This document shows, piece by piece, positions 16,507-24,824 of a DNA stretch of 64,000 nt. Below the pieces are notes generated by a model, which worked only from the letters and a program-made list of their open reading frames with translations, ran no database searches and was not told the origin of the DNA. The stretch's first letter is position 1; each line of letters starts with the position of its first letter. The stretch is from DASPSM01 sp963800135 (GTDB lineage Bacteria; Planctomycetota; Planctomycetia; Planctomycetales; Planctomycetaceae), in assembly GCA_963800135.1 (NCBI GenBank), contig CAWCZR010000003.1, positions 1-64,000 of the forward strand. Reading direction: 5' to 3'. Both the position numbers and the translations under genes were made by a program.

Positions 16507-17276
16507 ATGGCGACGCCGCAATCGACTGCCTCCGTTGACGAACATCCGGCCGATTGGACGGTGTGGTTCCTGCTGAGTCTGTTGGTTGCCGCGATCTTGA
16601 CCGAGTTCTTCGGGTGGTGGGGAGCTCTCGCCGCCTTGCCGCTTAGTGCGGGCGCGGCGGTTGTGGTTCATCTGGCTCACGTTCGCACTCCGCTGTGGCG
16701 GCTGTCCGAGATTGGGCCGATCGACATGGTGGTGACGGGGTGCGGTTACAGCGGCACCATTTCGCCGCGGTGGATCCGCCGGGCGTACCTGCAGATTGCG
16801 GGTGGCGTGCTGTTGGTTGGGTTCTGTTTCTACGCCTACGCGGCCCTCGACGAGGCCGAGCCGGGCACGAGAGCGGCGGCGATTTGGCAGGTCAGCCGGC
16901 ATTTTCTCGAGTTGCTGGGATACGTCGCCTTGAAGTGGGTGGGCTTTAAGAACTCGACGTGGCGTCTGCTGATCGCCGGCGAGGGACTGTTCCGCCGACC
17001 GATCCGACGCGTCCCTGGGTGATGAAGAGCGACGTGCGCGAGCCAAATTCACGGCTCCGCGCCACGCGGATTTACGCCTGGGACCAGATCGAGCGATTTC
17101 ACATCAGCGATCGCGACAATGGGTCGACGCTGCACTTGAACGTGCGGTACCCGAATGCGCCGTTCGCCCAGCGCATGTCGTACGACCTGCCGTCGCTGAC
17201 GGGGAGCGAGCGGGAGCGGTTGGAGGCGGCGCTGCGTCAGCATATTCCGGCGGCGCGCGAGCTGGCGACGGTTTAG
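16507..17276 (+). CDS. Hypothetical membrane protein, one frameshift
   Basis: About 256 residues. Residues 20-60 form two membrane segments (VWFLLSLLVAAILTEF and a Gly/Ala-rich helix), another lies near 98-118 (IAGGVLLVGFCFYAYAAL), and the C-terminal third is soluble (YAWDQIERFHI, then SERERLEAALRQH). The frame changes at about 16990-17000. Upstream reads RLLIAGEGLFRR, and downstream continues TDPTRPWVMKSDVRE to the stop at 17276. No family is recognised with confidence; the C-terminal part resembles a PH-like module of bacterial membrane proteins, which is only a guess. Confidence 0.55.
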
Positions 17277-17312
17277 CGCGAGCGGCGCAACAGGCTCGCC
17301 CGGTCCTCCATG

Positions 17313-17732
17313 TCAGAGCGACATCCAGCACGCATAGAGCAAGACGACCGCACTGAGCAAGGAGGTCAAGACGCCCAGGCTGTTGCCCGCGAAGACGAAC
17401 CGGTTCGACAGCGGCCCGGAGGCCGTAAGACCACGCTGGCCTACCCAGGCGGCCACTGGCAGGGCGACGGCGAATCCATAGCCGGATGCGATCGAGGAAC
17501 CGGCGATCAACCAGCGGGCGAGAGACCCGACGCTGTGCTGCGAAAGAACGGCGGCGATCGCGACCATCATCGTCGCCCCAACGACCAGGCTCCCATGCGC
17601 CAGTCGCCACGCTCGGATCCGCTCGTCAGAATCGCCGCGATTGATCGCGGCGCCGTACGGGAGCCCCGCGAGGAGGCCGACGATGTAGACGATCACCGCA
17701 TGCAGCAACAGGTGCCGTGCAGGAACATCCAT
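17313..17732 (-). CDS. Small four-helix membrane protein
   Basis: A 139-residue protein with four hydrophobic segments at roughly 8-27, 45-65, 75-97 and 112-136. The N-terminus (RHLLLHAVIVYIVGLLAGL) and overall layout recall HabB/styrene-oxide-isomerase-like membrane proteins, but the resemblance is weak. GGAG lies ten bases before the ATG. It is convergent with the preceding membrane protein gene. Function unknown. Confidence 0.5.
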   Translation of the reverse strand: MDVPARHLLLHAVIVYIVGLLAGLPYGAAINRGDSDERIRAWRLAHGSLVVGATMMVAIAAVLSQHSVGSLARWLIAGSSIASGYGFAVALPVAAWVGQRGLTASGPLSNRFVFAGNSLGVLTSLLSAVVLLYACWMSL

Positions 17733-18320
17733 CGATCAAAATCTCCGCCGCCCAACGCCGTTGCTACCTTTCGGCGTCGATCTTTCGCTCTGTCTCGCGC
17801 CGCGGCAAGAGGTTCAATAGCGAACGAGATTCTCGCCGTCGGCCGCCTCTTGCGGCTGGCTCAGGCGTCCTCCCCCAGCCTGATCGACGACGGCATTCGC
17901 AGTTGATTCAGCTCTCGCACGAGCGTTCCTGCTGGATTTGCTTCGAGAGTAGTGCCGGCAGCATGGCACGACGCGCTGGGCATTTCAAGCCGGTGCGGGA
18001 CACTCGGGTCGCTCTGCCGGATGACTGCCGAAATCCAGATTTCCTCCAACCTTGTCCGCAGTCCCAAGCCTGGGACCGCGGTCAATGAGACTTCCAACGC
18101 CCCATCGCTGCGAATTGTGAGGAGACTCACAGGACAGCTCAGAAAGTGCCGCGGAAACGCAAAACATTGAGCCTTTGGCGTGGTTTACGACCCGGGAGAT
18201 GGCAAAAATATTTGTCTGGCCTTCGGCAACGCGCTTGACCCACTGGTGGTCGATTTTTTCCGGCCGCGAAGCTAAAACCAGCGCAACACGATTTCGACCG
18301 CACAATCGGGAGTCGCGTGC
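17733..18320. other. Intergenic region, no convincing gene
   Basis: 588 bases between a minus-strand and a plus-strand gene. The longest frame that could be a gene is an 89-codon minus-strand frame from a GTG at 18130 to 17861, which lacks a ribosome binding site and any family resemblance. The region probably contains the divergent promoters of the two neighbours; none is obvious by eye. Confidence 0.4.
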
Positions 18321-19460
18321 ATGGCAGCGAGTGTTGGAGCGTCGAACGCACTGGAAATGCGTCTTTCGGAATTGGCGGCCTTCGGTCTGGGGCGTCCCGC
18401 GAACGTGCTCTTCAGCGAGTACGTGACGGTGCTCGTGGCTCGAGGGGTCATCGACGCCGAAACCGCCGAGCGGTTGAGCATTGGATTTTACGCCGCCCAT
18501 TATGGCGACCTGAATACCGAGGACGTCGGCGTCCCTGAGACGATTGTGCGGCTGGAAGACGTGACCAGCCGGCTGGCGGCGATGCCAGCCGACGCGCGGC
18601 TCGAATTGTCCGAACAGGTCCAGCGCGACCTGCGAACCATCTCGGAGAACGTGGCTCGCTCGACGATCACGAAGGTGCCGATCGCCTCCGAGCCGGCGTG
18701 GGGGGCACCGCCTCTTGCCGCGGCGGATGGGCATGGGGATGCGGAACCGTTGGCGAACGAATTTGCGGACGAGGGGCCGTTTCTGTCGGTGGCCGTCCAG
18801 CCAGCCGACGCGGACTCGAACCCGCGCCGCGGACGCCGCCTGAATTTCCAGATTCTCGCCGCAGTTGGGCTCTTCGTTGCCGGTTACACGTCAAGCGTCC
18901 CGGTCGAGAAGTTCATTCATCGAAATGACAAGGACGCCGCCCCGGAGCAAGCGGCGCGGGAGAAGCCCAGAGTCGTAGAAACTCAACCGCCGAAGGAGGC
19001 AATCCTCCGCAATTGGGCTGTTACCGAATCGCGCTTGCAGAACGATCAAAAAGCGAGCCTGGCCTATGAGCTGCTGCTGGCGTATCAGCCGGAGGATGCA
19101 CTGACGCTGAACAATTTGGCGTGGCTCTATCTGACGACCAACGACCCTGCCGTCCACAATCCCCAGCGTGGCCTCGAATTGGCGACCCACGCGATCACTC
19201 TGCGCCGCTCGGCTGAGTTTCTTGACACGGCTGCAGAAGCGCATTTCCAAACCGGCGATCCCCAGGAAGCCGTGACGCTCGAAAAGCAGGCCCTGGAGCA
19301 GATACAAGAGAATGCCCCGTTTCAACGAGGGCTGGAGTCGATATTGCAGCGGTCGCTGCAAAAGTTTGAAGCGGCTTGCAAGCCTCAACCTCCCTCGTCC
19401 ACGCCGTCCCACGGCCCCGCGCCGACGAGGGCCCCGGCCGGAACTTCGACGGGAATCTGA
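18321..19460 (+). CDS. Membrane-anchored TPR-repeat protein
   Basis: A 379-residue protein. The N-terminal 190 residues are soluble and probably cytoplasmic. One membrane segment spans about 178-196 (NFQILAAVGLFVAGY). After a charged linker, residues about 230-335 contain TPR-like helices (YELLLAYQPEDALTLNNLAWL, then AEFLDTAAEAHFQTGD). The C-terminus is a Pro/Ala/Thr-rich tail. The topology would place the TPR domain outside the cytoplasm for protein interactions. The start ATG 18321 gives a clean N-terminus. Partners are not evident from the neighbours. Confidence 0.75.
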   Translation: MAASVGASNALEMRLSELAAFGLGRPANVLFSEYVTVLVARGVIDAETAERLSIGFYAAHYGDLNTEDVGVPETIVRLEDVTSRLAAMPADARLELSEQVQRDLRTISENVARSTITKVPIASEPAWGAPPLAAADGHGDAEPLANEFADEGPFLSVAVQPADADSNPRRGRRLNFQILAAVGLFVAGYTSSVPVEKFIHRNDKDAAPEQAAREKPRVVETQPPKEAILRNWAVTESRLQNDQKASLAYELLLAYQPEDALTLNNLAWLYLTTNDPAVHNPQRGLELATHAITLRRSAEFLDTAAEAHFQTGDPQEAVTLEKQALEQIQENAPFQRGLESILQRSLQKFEAACKPQPPSSTPSHGPAPTRAPAGTSTGI

Positions 19461-19523
19461 ACTCGCCGCTCGCGCGCTCGCCGGGCCGAAATGGCTGGCC
19501 CCCTCACCCTCCCTCACCCCTGG

Positions 19524-19548
19524 CCCCTCTCCCGCAAGGGGAGAGGGG
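19524..19548. repeat. Uninterrupted REP-like hairpin (IS110 target type)
   Basis: CCCCTCTCCC (19524-19533) and GGGAGAGGGG (19539-19548) form a perfect ten-base-pair stem around GCAAG. It lies between convergent genes ending at 19460 and 19584. The sequence CACCCCTGGCCCCTCTCCCGC just left of and in the stem is the intact form of the site split by the IS110 element. No T-run follows, so a terminator role is unproven. Confidence 0.65.
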
Positions 19549-19583
19549 AAGAAAATCGCGGAGCCCGCCAACCTCGCGCCGCG

Positions 19584-20267
19584 TCAGAGCTTGGGCAGAT
19601 CGAGCGTGAGTACGTCGCCGATGTGGTCGATCGTGACGTCGGGCGACGGATTGGCGGCGATTGCCTCCGCATCGTGAGCGTACATTCCCTGCTTGGGGAA
19701 GACGGTGGTCACGCGGGGGCCCCAGATTTTCTTGACGGCGGTGAGGATCCGTGGCTTGTCGTCGATCAGCACGTAGTGGTCGGCCGGGTAACGGCGTTCG
19801 ACGTCTTCAAGCTCTTGTTCCTTGTGGATGTAGATCAGCACGTGGCCGTCGACGGTGTCCCAAATGCCCGCTTGCTGGGCTTTGCGGGGCTGGAAGACGA
19901 CGTCGCCGTCGGAGAGGATCACCGTCGGTGCGTGAGACTTGAGTCGCTCGAGGACTTCGAGCGCGCCGGCGTAGAGGACCTTCTCGTAGGGATAGTCGAC
20001 GAGGAAGAACGAAAGGGCCAAGAGCTTCACTTCGTGCGGGTTTTCGACGCGGTATTGCTGCAGGGCCCCCAGGTAGTCGCGGTAGCCGAGCGTGTCGAAC
20101 AGGCGTTCGAGGATGGTCCAGTACCGGTCGCGCGGGCCGGGGCCGAATTCGCGTTCGATGTGCTCCTTGAGGTCGGCCTGGATGCGGTCGTTGTCCAAGA
20201 GCGTATTGTCGATATCGACGAGGAAGACGACGGGCGATTTTGAAGAGGCGGGGGAGTTCGCGGGCAT
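19584..20267 (-). CDS. HAD-family hydrolase
   Basis: A 227-residue haloacid dehalogenase-like phosphatase. Motif I is VDIDNTLLD (nucleophile Asp near residue 18), motif II is TVILSDGD (about 117), a conserved lysine follows in QPRKAQQ, and motif IV is VLIDDKPRIL (about 170). The cap insertion between motifs I and II is helical (about 80 residues). The substrate is unknown. As the last gene of a minus-strand block for sugar phosphate metabolism it may dephosphorylate a sugar phosphate, which is inferred only from position. A 171-base gap with a large palindrome separates it from pgm. Confidence 0.82.
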   Translation of the reverse strand: MPANSPASSKSPVVFLVDIDNTLLDNDRIQADLKEHIEREFGPGPRDRYWTILERLFDTLGYRDYLGALQQYRVENPHEVKLLALSFFLVDYPYEKVLYAGALEVLERLKSHAPTVILSDGDVVFQPRKAQQAGIWDTVDGHVLIYIHKEQELEDVERRYPADHYVLIDDKPRILTAVKKIWGPRVTTVFPKQGMYAHDAEAIAANPSPDVTIDHIGDVLTLDLPKL

Positions 20268-20281
20268 CGAAACAATTTCCT

Positions 20282-20394
20282 AATGACGAAGCACGAATGA
20301 CGAAAGAATTCCCGAATGACCTAAGCCCGAATAAAGACCTCTTACATTCGTGCTTCGAACTTCGTGCTTCTTTCGTCATTCGTGCTTCGTCATT
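20282..20394. repeat. Perfect 27-base inverted repeat
   Basis: The arms 20282-20308 (starts AATGACGAAGCACGAATGAC) and 20368-20394 are exact reverse complements, separated by 59 bases that repeat parts of the motif (GAATGACC, CATTCGTGCTTCG). It fills the gap between pgm and the HAD gene. A transcript through it would form a very stable hairpin. It looks like a dispersed genomic repeat rather than a terminator, since no T-run follows. Confidence 0.75.
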
Positions 20395-20437
20395 GTCGCA
20401 TGGTGGGGCTGCGGCCCGCAGCGGACCTTGTCCCAGC

Positions 20438-22078
20438 CTACGCGAGCGCGGCGTTCACGATTTGCTGTGCTTCGGCGAGGATTTGGTTGAGCTTGCTCTG
20501 ACTCGTGAAACTTTCGGCGTAGATCTTGTAGACGTTTTCGGTGCCGGAGGGGCGGGCGGCGAACCAGCCGGTTTTGGTCGCGACTTTGAGGCCGCCGATC
20601 GGCGCGTTGTTGCCCGGGGCCCGCGTGAGACGGGCGACGATCGGTTCGCCGGCCAGCGTCTCGGTGCGGACGGCGTCGGGCGAGAGGTTTTTGAGTTTCG
20701 CCTTTTGCTCGGGCGTGGCCGGGGCGTCGATGCGGGTGTAGTAGGGCGTGCCGAACTCGGCTGTGAGACGCGTCACGTGTTCACCCGGGTCTTTGCCGGT
20801 GACGGCGGTGATCTCGGCGGCCAAGAGATCCATGATTGGGCCGTCCTTGTCCGTGGTCCAGACCGTGCCGTCGAAGCGCAGAAAGCTCGCGCCGGCGCTT
20901 TCTTCGCCGCCGAAGCAGCAGGTGCCGTCGAAGAGCCCCGGGGCGAACCATTTGAAGCCGACGGGAACTTCGTTGAGTCTTCGCTGGTGCCGGGCGACCA
21001 CGCGATCGATCAGGCTGCTACTGACCAGCGTTTTGCCGACGGCCGCAGTCTTCGGCCAGTTCGGGCGATGGGCGAGCAGATAGTCGATGGCGACGGCCAA
21101 GAATTGGTTCGGGTTGAGCAGCCCGATCGAGGGCGAAACGATGCCGTGGCGATCGGAGTCGGGATCGTTGGCGAAGGCGACGCGAAAGCGGTCCTTGAGG
21201 CCGACGAGCCGGGCCATCGCGTAGGGGCTCGAGCAGTCCATGCGGATCTTGCCGTCGTGATCGACCGTCATGAACGAGAAGGTCGGATCGACGGCCGGGT
21301 TCGTGACGGTGACGTCGAGCCCGTAGATTTCGCAGATCGGCCCCCAATAATGGACGGCCGCCCCGCCGAGCGGATCGACGCCCAGCTTGAGGCCTGCGCT
21401 TTTGATGGCCGCCATGTCGACGACGTTTTTCAGATCCCGAACGTAAGGGAGGCAGAAATCTTCTTCGTGCGTCGTGGCGGCCTTGCTCGCGGAGGAAAAC
21501 GGAACGCGTTTGACGCCGGCGTTTTTCTCGCGCAGGAGAGCGTTGGCGCGGTTCTCGATCCAGCTGGTGACGTCGGTGTCGGCCGGGCCGCCGTTGGGCG
21601 GGTTGTACTTGAAGCCGCCGTCCTCGGGCGGATTGTGCGACGGCGTGATGATGATGCCGTCGGCCAGATGTTCGCTCTTGCCACGGTTATAGACGAGGAT
21701 GGCCCGCGAGATGACGGGAGTGGGGGTGACGCCGTCGTCGCGCTGGATGATCGTTTCGACGCCGTTGGCGGCCAGCACCTCGAGGGCCGTGCGCTGGGCG
21801 GGACCGGAGAGGGCGTGCGTGTCCTTCCCCATATAGACGGGGCCGTCGATCTTCTGCTCGCGGCGGTAGTCGCAAATGGCGTGCGTGATGGCGGCGATGT
21901 GCGCGTCAGTGAAGGTGCCGTCGCGGGGTGTGCCGCGGTGGCCGCTCGTGCCGAAGATCACCTTTTGATTCGGGTCGGCGAGGTCGGGGGTCCGCTCGGC
22001 GTATTCGCGCTCGAGCCCGGCGACGTCGATCAGCAGGTTTTGCGGGGCCGGTTTGCCGGCCAGAGGCGAGAGAGGCAC
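20438..22078 (-). CDS. pgm: Phosphoglucomutase (alpha-D-glucose phosphate-specific)
   Basis: A 546-residue enzyme interconverting glucose-1-phosphate and glucose-6-phosphate in the cytoplasm. The start GTG 22078 follows AAAGGA by eight bases and yields the family N-terminus PLSPLAGKPAP. The open frame extends further upstream but without conservation. Key motifs are VIFGTSGHRG (about 42-49), phosphoserine Ser147 in TPSHNPP, metal-binding DPDSDR and phosphate-binding RPSGTE near the C-terminus. Length equals that of the E. coli type enzyme. It lies downstream of glgP, whose product is its substrate. Confidence 0.95.
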   Translation of the reverse strand: MPLSPLAGKPAPQNLLIDVAGLEREYAERTPDLADPNQKVIFGTSGHRGTPRDGTFTDAHIAAITHAICDYRREQKIDGPVYMGKDTHALSGPAQRTALEVLAANGVETIIQRDDGVTPTPVISRAILVYNRGKSEHLADGIIITPSHNPPEDGGFKYNPPNGGPADTDVTSWIENRANALLREKNAGVKRVPFSSASKAATTHEEDFCLPYVRDLKNVVDMAAIKSAGLKLGVDPLGGAAVHYWGPICEIYGLDVTVTNPAVDPTFSFMTVDHDGKIRMDCSSPYAMARLVGLKDRFRVAFANDPDSDRHGIVSPSIGLLNPNQFLAVAIDYLLAHRPNWPKTAAVGKTLVSSSLIDRVVARHQRRLNEVPVGFKWFAPGLFDGTCCFGGEESAGASFLRFDGTVWTTDKDGPIMDLLAAEITAVTGKDPGEHVTRLTAEFGTPYYTRIDAPATPEQKAKLKNLSPDAVRTETLAGEPIVARLTRAPGNNAPIGGLKVATKTGWFAARPSGTENVYKIYAESFTSQSKLNQILAEAQQIVNAALA

Positions 22079-22200
22079 GAGCAGATCCTTTGTTCGTCGA
22101 GGCGAATTCTCCCGCCGAAAAGAGGCGAAAAGAAAAAAAGGACCAAAAGACACCGCTTACTTTCGTGCGCGGCTCCTTCAGACGACGTTCACCGATCGCG

Positions 22201-24798
22201 TTACGACGGCAAGGCGCTCGGTACGGCGCAGGGGTGTGCGTGCCAGATTTCCGCGGCGTATTCTTGAATGGCCCGGTCGCTGGAGAAGCGGCCCGAGTTG
22301 GCGATGTTGGCCACAACTTTGCGGAACCAGGCATCCGCGTCAGCGTAGAGCGTGCCGGCCGCCGTCTGCGTCTTCACGTAGGAGGTGAGGTCGGCCAGGT
22401 GCATGTAAAAGTCGCCGTGCTCCAGCAGCGTTTCGTGGATTGGGGCGAAGATTCCCGGCTCGTAGCGGCTGAAGTGATCGGAAGAGATGAGGTCGAGGGC
22501 CTCGCGCGTCTCGGGCTCGTTGTCGTAGTGCCAGTGCGGATCGTAGTGGCCGCGCCGCGCGGCGACTTCTTCGGCCGTCAGCCCGAAGAGGAAGAAGTTG
22601 TCCTCGCCGGCCGCTTGGGCCATCTCGATCGTCGCGCCGTCGCGGGTGCCGACGGTGAGCGCGCCGTTCATCATGAATTTCATGTTGCTCGTGCCGCTGG
22701 CCTCGTAGCCGGCCGTCGAGATCTGTTCCGAGATGTCGCTGGCGGGAATCAGCCGCTCAGCAATGCTGACGTTGTAATCCGGAATGAAGACGACGCGGAG
22801 CTTGCCGCGGGTGGCCGGGTCGCCGTCGATCGTCGCGGCCACGTTGTTGATGAACTTGATGATCAGCTTGGCGAGAACATACGCGGGGGCCGCCTTGCCG
22901 GCGAAAAACACGGTCCGCGGTGGCGGATCGAATTTGGGATCGTGGCGGAACCGGTTGTAGAGCACAATCACGTGCAGCGCGTTGAGCAACTGGCGCTTGT
23001 ATTCGTGAATTCGCTTGATCTGGCTGTCGAAGATCGTGTCGGGGTCGACGATTTGCCCGGTCGCGCCCTGCAGCCACTTCGCGAAGTTCCCTTTGGCCGT
23101 CCGCTTGGCCTGGCGGACGCGGTCGCGAAACGCCTTGTCGTTGCCCAGCGGTGCGAGCTTGGTGAGCTGCGACAGGTCGCCGATCCAGCCGTCGCCGATC
23201 GCCTGTTTAATCACGGCGGCCAGTGGCGGGTTGGCCAGCTCCAGCCAGCGGCGGGGCGTGACGCCGTTGGTCTTGTTGTTGAACCGCTCGGGAAACATCT
23301 CGGCAAAGTCGCGGACGGTATGTGTGCGCAAGAGTTCCGAGTGGAGCGCCGCGACGCCGTTGGTGCTGTGGCTGCCCAGGATTGCCAGATGGGCCATGCG
23401 GACCTGCCGGACGGGCGTTTCTTCGATCAAGCTCATGCGGCGGACGCGCTCGTCGTCGTTGGGGTGCTGCGCGGCGACATCGTTGAGGAATCGCCGATTG
23501 ATTTCGTAGACGATTTCCAGGTGCCGCGGAATGATCAGCTCGAACAGCTCGACAGGCCACTTTTCGAGTGCCTCGGGCAAGAGCGTGTGGTTCGTGTAAG
23601 CCAGGGTTCGCACGGTCAGATCCCATGACTCGTCCCAACCCAGGCGGGCAACGTCGAGCAGAATTCGCATCAGTTCGGCGACCGCCAGCGACGGATGCGT
23701 GTCGTTGAGCTGGATGGCCACCTTGTCGGGCAGGGCGTGCCAGTCGGTGTTGTAACGGCGGAAGCGGCGGATGATGTCGGCCAGCGAGGCCGCGACGAGA
23801 AAATATTCCTGGGCGAACCGCAGGCGCCGTCCGGCCGACGTCGAATCGTCCGGGTAGAGGACGCGGGTGAGGTTCTCGGCCGACACCTTGTCGTGGACGG
23901 CGGCGAAGAAGTCGCCCCGATCGAATTCGCGGAGGTCGAAGTAGTCGGGGTGGACAGCTTGCCACAAGCGGAGCGTGTTGATCGTCTTGCCGCCGTAGCC
24001 GACGATCGGCCGATCATAGGGAATGGCAAAGAGCGAGTGTGGCGCGTCGCCGACGATCCGCGCGACTCCATTTTGCATACGGAGGCGGGCGTTCGACCAG
24101 ACTTCCACCTGCTCGGAGGGGCGGGAGACTTCCCACGGATCGGGCTGACGCAGCCAGTTGTCGGGACTTTCGACCTGAAAGCCGTCGCGAATCTCCTGGC
24201 GAAAGATGCCGTACTCGTAACGCAGACCGTAACCGATCGCCGGCAGCTGCAGCGTGGCCATTGAATCGAGATAGCAGGCGGCCAGGCGGCCCAAGCCGCC
24301 GTTGCCCAAACCGGCATCGGGCTCGCTCTCGGCCAGCTCCATCAGGCCCAGCTTCTCTCGCTTCATCGCTTCTTGCGCGATCGGCTCGACCAGCAGGTTG
24401 TGAATGTTGTTGGTGAGCGAGCGGCCGATCAAGAACTCCATCGACAGGTAATAAACCCGCTTGGGGTTCGCCCGATCGTACGTGTCGGACGTTTTGATCC
24501 AGCGTTGCGACAACAGGTCGCGCAGCGAGCGGGCCACCGCCTCGAACCTTTGTCGCGGCTCGGCGTCTTCCGGATCGACGACGTTATCGTAGACCAGGTG
24601 CCGCTCGTACGAGGCATTCTCGTCGCCGGAGAAGCGAACGGGCCCGCACTCGTACTGCTCCAGGGCTTGGGCGATCCGCCGGTGCGCCGGTGGCAAACCC
24701 TTCTGACCGTCTACCTGAGAAGACGGGGACGTTGTGGCCGGGGCGGACGAGGCGGCCGAAGCCGGAGGTACGGCGGGAGTGTCGGATTTGCGAGACAT
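22201..24798 (-). CDS. glgP: Glycogen/alpha-glucan phosphorylase
   Basis: An 865-residue PLP enzyme (GT35 family) that releases glucose-1-phosphate from glycogen or maltodextrin. The first 45 residues are an Ala/Pro/Ser-rich extension before the conserved YYLSMEFLIGRSL (about 115). The PLP-lysine signature EASGTSNMKFMMNGA is near residue 680, and KRIHEYKRQLLNAL precedes it. The start ATG 24798 follows GAGGAG by seven bases; a longer frame upstream is not needed. Only 26 bases separate it from the phosphoketolase stop, so the two are almost surely co-transcribed. Confidence 0.95.
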   Translation of the reverse strand: MSRKSDTPAVPPASAASSAPATTSPSSQVDGQKGLPPAHRRIAQALEQYECGPVRFSGDENASYERHLVYDNVVDPEDAEPRQRFEAVARSLRDLLSQRWIKTSDTYDRANPKRVYYLSMEFLIGRSLTNNIHNLLVEPIAQEAMKREKLGLMELAESEPDAGLGNGGLGRLAACYLDSMATLQLPAIGYGLRYEYGIFRQEIRDGFQVESPDNWLRQPDPWEVSRPSEQVEVWSNARLRMQNGVARIVGDAPHSLFAIPYDRPIVGYGGKTINTLRLWQAVHPDYFDLREFDRGDFFAAVHDKVSAENLTRVLYPDDSTSAGRRLRFAQEYFLVAASLADIIRRFRRYNTDWHALPDKVAIQLNDTHPSLAVAELMRILLDVARLGWDESWDLTVRTLAYTNHTLLPEALEKWPVELFELIIPRHLEIVYEINRRFLNDVAAQHPNDDERVRRMSLIEETPVRQVRMAHLAILGSHSTNGVAALHSELLRTHTVRDFAEMFPERFNNKTNGVTPRRWLELANPPLAAVIKQAIGDGWIGDLSQLTKLAPLGNDKAFRDRVRQAKRTAKGNFAKWLQGATGQIVDPDTIFDSQIKRIHEYKRQLLNALHVIVLYNRFRHDPKFDPPPRTVFFAGKAAPAYVLAKLIIKFINNVAATIDGDPATRGKLRVVFIPDYNVSIAERLIPASDISEQISTAGYEASGTSNMKFMMNGALTVGTRDGATIEMAQAAGEDNFFLFGLTAEEVAARRGHYDPHWHYDNEPETREALDLISSDHFSRYEPGIFAPIHETLLEHGDFYMHLADLTSYVKTQTAAGTLYADADAWFRKVVANIANSGRFSSDRAIQEYAAEIWHAHPCAVPSALPS

Positions 24799-24824
24799 CA
24801 CGGGCTCCTCGACGGGGCACGGCG

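Noticed and set aside
17861..18130. An 89-codon minus-strand frame
   Set aside because: No ribosome binding site and no recognisable domain; kept only as a note in the gap entry.
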